NCBI GenBank assembly: GCA_944470555.2
Contig: OX104127.1
Span: 132,123,113-132,187,112 of the forward strand
Source: Heterobilharzia americana
Taxonomy: Eukaryota; Platyhelminthes; Trematoda; Strigeidida; Schistosomatidae
Length of the DNA: 64,000 nt
Direction: 5' to 3'
The translations under genes and the position numbers were made by a program. Positions 42,198-53,432 of the stretch are shown in pieces; the stretch's first letter is position 1; every line of letters begins with the position of its first letter. Below the pieces are notes generated by a model. It did no database searches. It saw nothing but the letters and a program-made list of their open reading frames with translations, and had not been told where the DNA came from.

Positions 42198-43918
42198 AAT
42201 CTGGTCATGACAAGCTCACATGAATTTTGCAGAGTATGTTTTTAATTCTGTGATTGATGAAGTGCTCAATAACCTTACTGAGGTACTTTATTTCCACGTA
42301 TGAAATTACAAATATGGTTGTGACGTTGTTAGTCTACAAATAATTCCTTCAAGAGATGGTTAACACCATTTCTTGTTCTCTGTCACACAGTACTCTGGGA
42401 AACGCCTTCAGTTCGGGTAAGATGAAATCGGTTTTGACGTGTATGATTACTTTCCTGGATTTCAAGGTCATCTGCACACAGAAGTTACACCGAGTAACGT
42501 TGGTCGGAAATTCACTTTTGAATCGTCAAAACTAGGCGGGGTAGGGGGCTCCCGATGCACACCAGCTGTTAATGAGGATCAAAAAAGTTGGAAGGAAGCA
42601 GCTCCAGCTGATTAACATTGACACGAAGGGAGATCCCTTTCCGTCTAAGTTTCCATCTATGTGTAGGCAAAGTCCGAAGCCCTCCATAGAAAAATCAATA
42701 AGCGTACACAGTCGTGTACACATACGTGCATATTAAGGTACGATCGTGACGTGTGGTTAAGAATCGTTGAACATGTGTCTAAATGGCTGAAGAAACAAAT
42801 TACCTCTAATAGCGTGATAGGTGTAGGCGACGAAAGTATTCCCCATGTCGTCACTCGCATGACAGAAACTAATCACCAGGTTGATATGCAGCCAACTGCA
42901 CCGAGCAGATATGGTCAGGGGCGAATATTTACGTTTACTGAAGCAATTGCTACCCACAGATTCAAACCTCCTGTATGTATTTAAAAACAATTTTTCCCTA
43001 CATTAAACCTGCCTAAATAGGGTCGATTTCAACCCATCATACTTTTGACGGTGATGGCTTGGTCTATTTTGTCTTCGGTTTCCATTCCGCTGCGATCATT
43101 TTTCTGAATTATAATCCCACTTGCTTAATAAACGCTTCACAGTTCTTACGGAAATGTCGCGAAAGAACCGAATAGTCAACTGTGGATAGGCTACCATAAC
43201 CCCCAAGTTGTTTGCTGAGCTATACAGGCGGCCAACAAGATAGTAGGAAAGAAACAAAGGGGACGGAGGACCACATGCTAAGTCAGAAAAAGTTGAATCT
43301 TGGTGGATGCTCACGAAGTGATCATTTGAGTAGGCATTTCTAACTCTCACAACAAAAACAAATATTCATGGTTCGCAGTTTGGTAAGAGATTTGTCTTTC
43401 ATATTCTTGGTCCTTCAGGATGGATGCGGTGTGTTCATTATTTGGTAGCGGTCTACCTTTAAAAAAGTGACAACTGTGAACTGGTTTGCATTCGTGTAAC
43501 CTGCGTTACATGAAATACATATCATTATCCTTATTATTAAATGGGCAACAATTTCGGAAATAAGGCACACACACTGGGCCAGAACCCCCACTTGTGCAGA
43601 CTTCTATTGGCTAGAAGCCTTTCAGAATTTTACTGGCTCCGAAAGGCTCAAATTTGAAACGGGTCACTACGGTCTAGGAGTTTTGTAATTCATTTGACTC
43701 CTATACTTCTGCCCAAACGACTCGTATAGACCGTTCTACGAGTCTAATTAAAAAACCTCGTACTTGCAGTTTTTCCCCCAACGGCGTAGTCAGACATTAC
43801 GGACATTTGTTTGCCTTACCTCCGCTAATCAACCCATTCATGTATACTGAGATTTTCGTTAGCCTTGTGTTGCCATATCTTGCATTAGTCTCGTAGTTGA
43901 GATTCTCGACCGAATTCG

Positions 43919-43939
43919 ATATATATATATATATATATT
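43919..43939. repeat. (TA)n microsatellite
   Basis: 21 bases, near the expected 3' end of the CR1-type element. Confidence 0.9.
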
Positions 43940-44149
43940 ACAATGTAAATAGCAACCTTGAAGTGATAATAGTGATCTATTTGCCTTAAATAACATGTTT
44001 CATACCGTTTGGAACTCTCGAAAAGTTCACTACTGGAACAATATATTTAAACAGAATGACTACCGTATCCGAATGACGTCAACCATAGCACTATTATGGG
44101 CATAGAGGTGAAATACTCAGCTAGTGTTGGATTAGCGTCCAGTCAAAAA

Positions 44150-47100
44150 TAGATGTACAGAATACCTGACGTAAGTTTGGCGGTAACGGTTCGTTTGGCC
44201 AACATAAGGATCCACCATCCGAGCTAAACGTTCCGGGAGTGGAAATGTGACAAACTTTTGCACAACGAAATGTCCATCTCCATCAAACTTGACATTTTCC
44301 CTTCGTGTCGTTGCCCAATCGAAAACTGATTGGTTGAAAACGTTTTAGAACTGTGCGACAGTGCGTGGCACTCTTGGGAGACATAGCTAAATGACTAAAA
44401 GAAGGGGAAAACAAGGGGCTTTAACGTATGTACTCGGTGGAAAATTTTGGCAGCCAGAGGTTGAACTACGTCTCTACTCGAAATCCATATGTTCTTAGAT
44501 GTGTTTGGTTCTGCATGGGTGTAAGGAGTTGATAATTTGCGGTAGAATCCATCGTAGAACCAATCTGGTCCACATTACGACATTGCAACCATTTTAATTT
44601 CCATGCCGTGCAAGCGCACGTGCTTACAGGGCAACTTATAACAAGATATAGGATTCTTTTTAAGCCCCCTCTTTCAGAGAGGTTCTAGTCCCAGCATGTT
44701 ACATTTGGAGACGTAGTCTAGACTGCCTTAAGCTCCCAGTATTCTTAGTGTAAAGTGGTGTTGTACCCCCTCGACCTTTAGTTTCTCGCTTATGAGGAGG
44801 CCATTTATAACAAACAAGAAGCATGCTAGAGTTGAACACATGCATACTTTGTAGAGCAGAACCCTTGATTCAGTACTATAAAAGTCACGAATGATACATC
44901 CTAGGAGTCTACATGACTTAGGTTTGCTATACACTGCTTGTTCGGGGAAAATCAAGTTACTGAAATATCTACAACTTAGGTCCAAGACAGAACTGACTTT
45001 CGGTAGCTGTTATCCAGACACTTCAAATTTCAAGTCAAGGCTACTGTTACCAATGCAGATCCATCCGCGTTTGTTGATGGTGAACTGTTGAAGGGTATCA
45101 GTACACCAAGAAGAAACCTTTTTAGTTCATGTTGAATAGCAGTCATAGTGCCACTTGGTCCATGGCTATAACAAGAGTAAACGGATTTTAATTCGTCTGT
45201 GGCAAAGTGACTGCAAACGCTGTTAACGTACACAGTGAACAGAAGATGTCCGAGAACGCTGTCTTACACAACTCCACTTGCGATGTATCTCGGAGTGGGT
45301 AAAATTGAGTTGATTTCAGTTATTTGATTGCCATTACTGAGAAATATAATATAATAATATGATATATATACACACATTTTATACAACATAGGTTACATGA
45401 ATACAAACCAGTTTACGGGTTGAATCATTATGGTAATGAGAAATGACTATCATGTACAATGTTAAACTATGCATTAGATATCGTTGTTCGTGGCATATAA
45501 AAGGTATGCTGAAGCAGGCTCAGTTCGAAATCGGGAATTATCCGACTATTGCTTAAGTCTTCCAATATTCTTGAAGGTGGGGCAGGCAGTGCAGTCATGA
45601 CCTTGGGGTGTGTGCCTTCGTCATAAGGTTTTGATGGCTTGGTGCACACTGACGAATGCGATTTAGAGCCGGCTCGGTAGAGAGCCGTTGATACCTGTTG
45701 CACGTAACCTTCCGAATAGTACATACTGTGAAACCACGTTAAATGCCTTCGATATATCGAAATACAGAAGGTGGACTATTTTGCGTGCCTCGCAACTACT
45801 GTGATGACGTTGAAGAAGTTGAAATGACAAGTAATGCATGATTTACTTTTCAGGAGCGCATGATGAGACTTCGTTATAAAATCCCCTGCAAGTAAGTGTT
45901 CGAACACAGTCTTTCACAGCTTTCTCCATGATTCGCCGAGGGACCACAGTTATACTGATCTATCTGTAGTTGCTGACACTAATCTTAACTCCAGATTCTT
46001 AGTGCAGAATAACAAGGCTAGTTTTTCATTCAGTAGGATACGTTCCAATTTCCATCGAGAGAGTGAACAGTTTAAGCAGAATCAGGGGGATATCCCATCG
46101 ACTGTTCCTTAGGGGTATTGAATCGAGACCGCCTATTCCCATTCCTTTTGTAGGTCTTAGGCTTCTGATGGCTTTAGCTGTGGTTTTGCTAGTGAATACC
46201 ACAGTCAAGAGATGGCCGATGAAGAGTTGTATGATATCCCCAAGAAATTCATGTTTCTCAACCGAACTTCTGAACCTGATTGCCAAATGGTTAACAAACC
46301 GTGACTGTGTTGTTGCAGACCACCTAGTTATGGAACAAGCACTGTTTGAAGGCGTTTTTTCAGAAGTGATGTTAAACCTTATATCTTGGAGCTGGTTCAA
46401 AAGGTTCCTAACTCCTCATTTTGGGCTTTTTGTGTACGTAGGCCTTTGACTGACTCCAGGGTATCATGAATTGCATGCAGCCAGGGGACATCTTTAGTGG
46501 AGTGGTACAGATTCCACAGCCACCTGAGCTTTTTGCGGTATGCGGAAGGAATGTATTCTGAGCGGTTCACTGTTTTCACAGGAGCAACAGCATCCAGACG
46601 TGACGTGACGTCCCAATTAGAAGGGGATACTGTGGTAGTCAGTGAGTTAGTAGTAAAATAGTCGCCACGAGTGGAGAACCCAAGAAGCTCTGTGAGCAGT
46701 TTATAACCCGTATCTCTATAGCTACGATATTCAGCAGTCCGTGAAGCTCGCTCGCTACACGTATTTAGTGTTAGGATGGGTAAGCGACCGGATACCATTC
46801 TGTGATCACCATGTGAAAATTTGCAACTGACGTAAGTAGTTAGTGGGGCGATGTCACGACAAAATACTAAGTCCAACATCCCACTACTAGTAGGTGCGTG
46901 GGCATATCGCTTCCAGCCGTAGATACCTATCACATCAAGTGTCTCATCGAAGCGCTGTGGACCACAACCAGCTATTCAGTTGACTACGGGGAGATCGAAG
47001 TCACCAGCGATCAATTTGAAAATTACACTGTATGAGGAAACACGTGCAAACGATTTAGCTAGAAGTGCATCCATTTCCGCTCTTGACATGGTGTGTGACT

Positions 47101-47800
47101 TACGGAACCCACAAGCATTTCGTATTGATCGCCGTGTAAGGTGACCCACAGTGAGCCAGGTATCACATTTAGTATGTTGTCTTCAGACTTATTTGCTGTA
47201 ACGTGGTTACACACTTGAATGAAACAGCTACCGCCATGCCTTTGACCTCGGTTAGTGCAACAGAGTGTATCTATTTATGTATAAATCTACATCCAGGTTG
47301 CCAGATGGACACCACGATTCAGTTATAAGTAGTGTTGTCGGTATGGTAATTAGAACCGTTGTTCTAAGGGCAGTCATTTTCTTACGTAGGCGACGTGCGT
47401 TGATGAGCAGCAATGTCAATAGATTTCTATGACTGATGAACTTACCCATGATGTCAGTTATACATGTCCCGTTACATGCGTCTTCACATAGTGTGGTAAT
47501 AGGTGATGTGTAGTTTGCGTTACAAGTGAAATGAGGCAACCCATTGGTTTGTATTGGTAGCATAATAAGTGGATCTAAGACATCTAATTCTATTAGGCGG
47601 GACAGCTCGCTTATCAACAAGCGTTTGCTTCCTATTGATATCTCATTCTGGTATATGTTGTTGGGAGGGCGTTTAGCCTGGATATATGCTGGATGGACTC
47701 CTGACTCACAGAAAGAATCCTCCTCTCTCTGTGATGCGCAGGTTTCCCACGTGATCATTAAGAAAGGCATTGGACTATTACTAAAAAAGAAATCAGACAC
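44150..47800 (-). pseudogene. CR1-type non-LTR retrotransposon, degenerate
   Basis: Read on the minus strand: endonuclease start INARRLRKKMTALRTTVLIT and ITESWCPSG near 47420-47280; endonuclease end SGMLDLVFCRD then HGDHRMVSGRLP near 46890-46790; linker YRKKLRWLWNLYHS near 46530; RT start RPTKGMGIGGLDSIPL and ILLKLFTLSMEIGTYPTE near 46160-46030; palm piece HLLYFDISKAFNVV near 45790-45735; C-terminus KPKSCRLLGCIIRDFYSTES then VEGVQHHFTLRILGA near 44925-44730, and YVSKCNMLGLEPL just after. All match the CR1/Perere-type protein in order, but stops and frameshifts break every domain. The 5' boundary near 47.8-48.1 kb is uncertain. Confidence 0.85.
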
Positions 47801-48099
47801 CAGTTCCAGTTGTTCAGGAGAAGTCTCCGAAGCCTACACAGAGCGACACTATACGCTGCCAGATAGATGGCTTCTCCTCGAAATTCCTTCTGAAGTCACA
47901 CAAGACTTATATATAACCTCAATCAGAAGTTCAAAACTCCACTGCATCACAAGTTAAAGGAGATGCGAACCACCTGAAGTAGGCTTAAAAACAAGCCACG
48001 AAGGACGCCACAGGAGCGCGGCAAAAACGCTGCGAAGAGACGCTAGGGGACGTTAACCTGAGCCACCTTGGCTGTTATAAGTTGTGTGACGACTGGTAA

Positions 48100-50640
48100 C
48101 GGCCCACAAAATGCCAAGAAATCCAAATCACATGAACAGTAGAATTTTACAAACAATCAACTAGGCAATCCTCGCATTAACCCGAAAGGAATCTATCGTT
48201 CACCAGCCATACCTCATGTGCATTCATACTTTTCCAGTATTCAAGTTTAGGACCACAAGAACTCATTACCCACCGCGGTCGCAACCGCTCCATCTACCGA
48301 GAGCTTCAAGAAAAGTCTGGATGGCTGCACGGCTGTTCTCATCCAAACTGGTTAGTTCAAAACAATCAGCTGATTTCGCAGCATTCAAGCCCAGGTGACT
48401 TCAAGTTGATCCTCTCGAACTGCTACTACCATCACAAACTCGACCAAATCGTATGCTTTCCTATCGGACGTCTTACCTCTCAAATCACCACACTAAAATT
48501 AATATCATTACCTCAATTTCAATCAGCGCAACTATAAATCTCCCGTCTTCCTTCCCTATCCTCAGCCATTCGTAACGTCACGCTATTTATTGGGGTTTAT
48601 TACTATGGACAACGTATATTTTCTTCAAAACGTGTTGATCAAAACATGATTGTACATTGGATTCCTAGCCGCGAGTTTTAAAGCTGCCGTTGCTTGCTTG
48701 TAACTTAATTAGGTTGTTATAATTTTGTGAGACCTGAGATGTCTCTAATATATTTACCGCATTTTTATCCCTCTGAGTACTTGACTCACTCCCAGTAATT
48801 TGGACATAACTGATAATAATTCATGTGGTTGTGGATTCGCTGGCCAAACTTAGTTCTGATAACCACTAAGCATGCCTGCAGTTGACACACCGGTGTGTCG
48901 TTAAGGTTTGCAAATTACTCAGCTAATATGTTGTTATTTTTGTATTCTTCTAATATTTTGGACCCCTGTTACTCCGTCATGTTTCTGAGTTACCATTGCA
49001 GATTTGAGAAAATCAAAGGAAATCCTTACATCTAATTGTATTTGTTCAATTTATCGCACCTTGCCACAGCATAAAAAAATGAGAATCAGTTGACAGAAAT
49101 TTGATTTAGGATCAGGGAAAGAGGGTTGGCCCCAGGAACACGGTCGAAACCAGTAAATAAACAAATGAAAGTGCGCAGCCATACTGTTTACCACACAAGA
49201 AACAACTATTTGGCAAAATTATTTCACTCGATGAGAAATAAATGGCTGCGGCCGGTATTATCAGGTATTTATATGTAAAAGATTATTGAGGAGTACTGCA
49301 GCCTTGTTAGTTTCCATGACTAGCCTTGCTCGCCAAAATGATGCGCTCACGACAGATCTTTCCATTCCAAAGCTGTTTAGTGCTCCCTCTGTAGCTGATA
49401 GCCCTCCGCATAAATCCGGTCTGATGTTTTACTGTTACCCATATTTACTGCGTTTTCCATCAGTCAGTGGACTCTTTCAGCCTTTATTTAAGTTACTTCC
49501 ACTCCTTATTGTGTTCAAACTGTGCAACAATGCTTTTGGATGCATCCATAATTTCAGAAAAGGCCCCAGATGCGCTGACTGTTTCCAACTCCTTTTTGAG
49601 TCAGTTAGAATCCTTAACTCCGTTCCTACATCAAACTGGAAGTAATGCTAATCTTTTTCAGGATAAGTGCCATCGCATTCCCATAATTCATAATATATCA
49701 GATGACGTCCCAGCCTTCAGTCTTCGTTATTGAAGTTCTTGAGTTGCCTTTCATAATGATTGCTATAATAAGTCTAAAAAGCCACTTACTACTACCTGTC
49801 ATCACTGCCTTCACTATATCGTCGACTTTGACCATTTACCATTGTTAATTAAAGTTGCATAAGTTGTGTCAGCGTACGTGTAAATTTCTCTCTATTCTCT
49901 GTACTCTGAACCAGCCGGAGTACGTTCTTTCCTCAGCATTAGTTTGACACACACTACTGTTTCTTAATCTTTTAGCCGTCATCATGGTTTTCCCAACCTA
50001 GGGATCCTAATCTTCGTAATGCTTCTTCGTTATACTATTTCTTCCTTAAATGCTCCTCATACTTGATCATGTTGTTTTGGAGGAATCTTTTTATGTTGCA
50101 CACAAGTATATTTGGACCTGCAGTTCATCTGAGCTTAAGAATTTCCTTGAAGAAAATTAGCAAACAAGAAGCATCTTCAACTGTGTCTCCTGTTCATTAA
50201 ACTCAACTAATACATTAACTAAGCCTGTAGTTTTTAGTTTTTATGGGTTGAATGGACTTCAGTAAACTTCATGTGTCAGTTCTTTTAGGCTAAATTTGAC
50301 GGTTATGTAAACAAAGACGGGAAATAGATATTGTTGTGTATTGGGATTTCTTAAAGTCCCCACAGTGCTATTTCACTTGTCAAGTTACGGGATACTATTA
50401 ACTATGATTGAATGAGTAAATAAGCTGCTATTCTGGCATCATGGGACATATTTATCAGAAAAATTACCCATAGAACATCATAGTTTCCATGAAAATCAGA
50501 TATACAATAACCCCTGCGAATTGATGGGTCTCTTATTCACTCACAGGGCATACTACTGGAACGATGAAACACTTCAAGAAACAGTTCAGGTGACCTCCAG
50601 CTACTATTCCGTTGTCCACTATCCAGTCGGATTCTGAATG
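48100..50640. other. Intergenic sequence, unassigned
   Basis: Overlapping plus-strand frames at 49286-49645 and 49467-49733 (119 and 88 codons) include DALTVSNSFLSQLESLTPFL and RIPIIHNISDDVPAFSLRY, protein-like but not recognised; probably old element sequence. No repeat boundaries seen. Confidence 0.3.
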
Positions 50641-52170
50641 AAACATAAAGATATGAACCCCCATCACTTTCAAAAGTTGAGAAAGCTGTATGAAATCCGA
50701 AACGAGGAAGAGCTGGACAGACTAGTATCGTAGGTATTTAACGACGACGACAGAGAGTTACCGGTCAAATTAAATAAATTGTTAATTAGTATGTGGGAGT
50801 CAAATATGATCCCTTCTAACTGGTCTCAATCACTGATTATCCCAGTTGTAAAGAAAGGTGAGAAGTCTTCTTGTGATAACCACAGAGAAGTAAGCCTGAT
50901 GAACATTGTGTTTAAGATCCTAGGTTCAATTATCACTCGACATTTAAGTGGAGTTTCCGGACAGAAAACTTGAGAAAGTCATTTAGGTTTAAGACCTGAT
51001 CGTAGCTGTGTCGACCAGACATTCACTCTCTGTCGGGTTCTGAAATACAGTCACACTTACCGACTTCCAACGCTAGCTGTATTTATCAATCCGAGGGTGT
51101 CATTCAACTCCGTCGATTAAGAGATCTTATGACAGTGTCTCTAACTGAAAGAAGTAACGAGTAAGTACGCTGTCTAAGGCTCTGTACTCGAACAGCCACA
51201 GGCGTATCAGAGCCTATGGTGAGTTATCAGATGAGTTCGTAAATCTAGTGGTATGCCTCAAGGATCTCCACTTTCTTAATGCCTATCCAACTTAATTATA
51301 GAGGTCTCCCACCAGTCTGACTACTCAGGGGTTGATCTTATCACAGGAGAATCCTTAGTGTGTCTAGAATACGCAGACGACATACCACTGGTAGATAAAG
51401 ACCCTGTCAGAATGTAGTCTTCAGGGCACCTTAAACAGCAATCTGTAAATTTTTGGGATCCGTTTCTTGCCTTCCGTCATAATGTCTAAGAATACGGAGT
51501 GAAATAGTTGGGCCCGTTGACCGCTTTACTTGCTTAAGAAGTTGGGTCGGCCCTAGTGGGGCAGTAGCTGACGAATTCCCGGCACCAATGCAAAAGGTTC
51601 TCCAGTTTTCGCCAACTGACGCCATTTTGAAGCCTCTGTAACATCTGATTTCATATTAAGGGTCGATTATACTGTACCTCCGTTCGCTCTGCTCTGTTGT
51701 ACAGCTGTGAAACATGGCCATTAAAGGTAAAAGATATGCGAAGGCTCCCAGTGTTTGACCACCATTGTCTACGTAGCATAGGCCATGTGTTGTGGTGTCA
51801 CCGCGTCAGAGATGCAGTCAGGCGTAGTTTTAAGAAAAGGAAAGTCAGTTAGTAAGGTTAAGAAATTTCATCATCTGAGGTGGCTGGGATGTGTTACGCA
51901 TGCGTAGTCACCGACTGTATCATCGCACAATGTTAGGTGAAGTAGGTTTAGTCTGCAAAAGGCTCGTGGGCGACCAAACCAAAACATGGCACCATTGCAT
52001 TATGTTATAGTCCGTTGGTCCAAAGCATGTAGGGAGATGCAGACTAGCCGGTTATGTCCATGTGTGAACATAAACTAGCTGTTGAAGGATCTAGGTGATA
52101 TGACTCATTGTCAGTGGCCCAGATGAAAAAGTGATATCAAAGAAGATGAAGCATTACGAGAGAATAAACA
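50640..52170 (+). pseudogene. RTE-type retrotransposon, reverse transcriptase half, degenerate
   Basis: The plus strand reads MWESNMIPSNWSQSLIIPVV and KKGEKSSCDNHREVSLMNIV (50795-50930), GLRPDRSCVDQTFTLCRVL (50989-51045), the catalytic LEYADDIPLVD with YADD at 51369-51380 intact, ALLYSCETWPLKVKD near 51695-51735, and RWLGCVTHA near 51880. This is the RTE RT order. Stops and frameshifts interrupt it at 50973, 51120, 51280 and later. The 5' part (endonuclease) is missing. Confidence 0.88.
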
Positions 52171-52597
52171 ATCTGAACGTGAATATTCAAGCTTTGGAAG
52201 ATGTCAAGGAGTGAATGCAGCTGCGCCATCACAAAAACTGCCCAACCACTGATTCCTTTTGTCTCAGGGGACCCCAAACAGGCAGTCTACATAGCCCCAA
52301 CATGTAGTTCAGACCAGAATTGAAGTAACCTAGGAATAATAGCTTTTTTAGCTCGATGTGCATAATCCTTTTAATGATGATAGTAATAAAACTCAGCAAT
52401 CTTATCGATATCAATGCACTAGAACATAAGTTACATTTTTTTGGGGCTCAGCGTACTACCTGACTGTTGAAACTCCGATAGGTATTGTGGCATTCGGACC
52501 TTAACTTACTGATTGAAAGCCAAGTGCCTAACGAAATGATCGCAAAATGTTAGCTGTATAAAGTGCATGATAGTTAAGAGCAGCCACCGATCGCTTT
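52171..52597. other. Unassigned intergenic sequence
   Basis: Continues as AT-rich DNA after the RTE remnant; nothing recognised. Confidence 0.4.
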
Positions 52598-52940
52598 ACG
52601 TAATCCAGTCCTACAGGAGGTTGATCGCGGCCCTAATGGCTCTGGTAACGTCTCTGACTTCAGCGCTGGGTGACACAGGTACGGATCTCGAGCGGGACAC
52701 TATTTCCCTCAAGGTTGCATATATGTCTTTCTGACGAGTGCCAACATGCTCAACACCTAGTTCCAGGGCTTCCTGCTGATTACTTTCAACTGACTAACAT
52801 CTATTAAAGTGCACGGCGATGGTGAGTCTCCTAGTTTAGTGGCCACATTGCAAAAATAATTGACGAAACTCAGTGAGCACTCAGGACCAGACAACATGAA
52901 ATTGGTTACTCTCGACTGGCCAACCAATTATGATTAGAAC
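52598..52940 (+). mobile_element. SINE-3, longest copy; hammerhead degraded
   Basis: Head AATCCAGTCCTACAGGAGG, tRNA-like GGCCCTAATGGCTCTGGTAA, core CTGACGA at 52731-52737, but the GAAA position reads CAAC. The 3' half (ACATCTATTAAAGTGCAC onward) matches 31080-31225 and shows what a whole copy looks like. Confidence 0.72.
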
Positions 52941-53283
52941 CAGAATATAAAGGTACTAAGTGAGCAGAGTAACGTCAAACAAATGGTATCACAATAGGGT
53001 CAGTCTATGCTACCGATCCTGAGCCTCAGGGCATGTTGTGTTGCAGATTTTCCTAGTAACACATTATCAGCAATAAATATGAATATCATTTAACCAATTA
53101 TTCGTAGCCAGTAGTTTTATGAATATTATTTACTAATGTCTATTTAAAAATCCAAAACATGGATCTGACATTCTACATGAAAGTAGTCGGAGTTATGTAA
53201 ATCCATATCGGTTAGTACTGTGTAAACCAGTCATTTTGGAAGTTTTTTCAGTGATCATTCACCTTTATATAATTTATGAAATT

Positions 53284-53300
53284 ATTTCTTTCTTTTGCAG
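53284..53300 (+). promoter_or_regulatory. Strong splice acceptor 39 nt upstream of the MSL3 start
   Basis: A pyrimidine run ending TTCTTTTGCAG at 53300 precedes the start codon by 39 nt with no ATG between. This is either the acceptor of a 5' UTR intron or a spliced-leader trans-splicing site; no upstream donor could be assigned. Confidence 0.5.
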
Positions 53301-53339
53301 CCACTCTAAAATTGGTTTCTATACCAGACCAATAATATC

Positions 53340-53432
53340 ATGCATAATCGTCCTCATCGTTATGATATTGGCCAAAAGCTCCTGTGTTTCGAACCTGACA
53401 ATACCAAGGCCAAGTTGATTTACTTTGCTAAG
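53340..53432 (+). CDS. MSL3: MSL3 exon 1: start and first chromo-barrel strands
   Basis: 31 codons, ATG at 53340-53342, first ATG after the acceptor at 53300 and preceded in frame by a stop. It encodes GQKLLCFEPDNTKAKLIYFAK, the most diagnostic peptide of the gene; Y28 is the first cage residue. Donor GTAATA. Confidence 0.9.

Larger units (their letters stand above)
37510..44150. other. Intergenic sequence with no supported gene
   Basis: Upstream of the MPP start. AT-rich up to about 40 kb, with slightly different composition (more G and T) after 40.5 kb. A minus-strand frame at 42220-41961 encodes 83 codons with a protein-like sequence (YEKAINTCLERYAEEVYAGK is its clearest part), but I do not recognise it and no splice context is evident. 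Frames at 42751-42990 are likewise unassigned. Confidence 0.4.
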
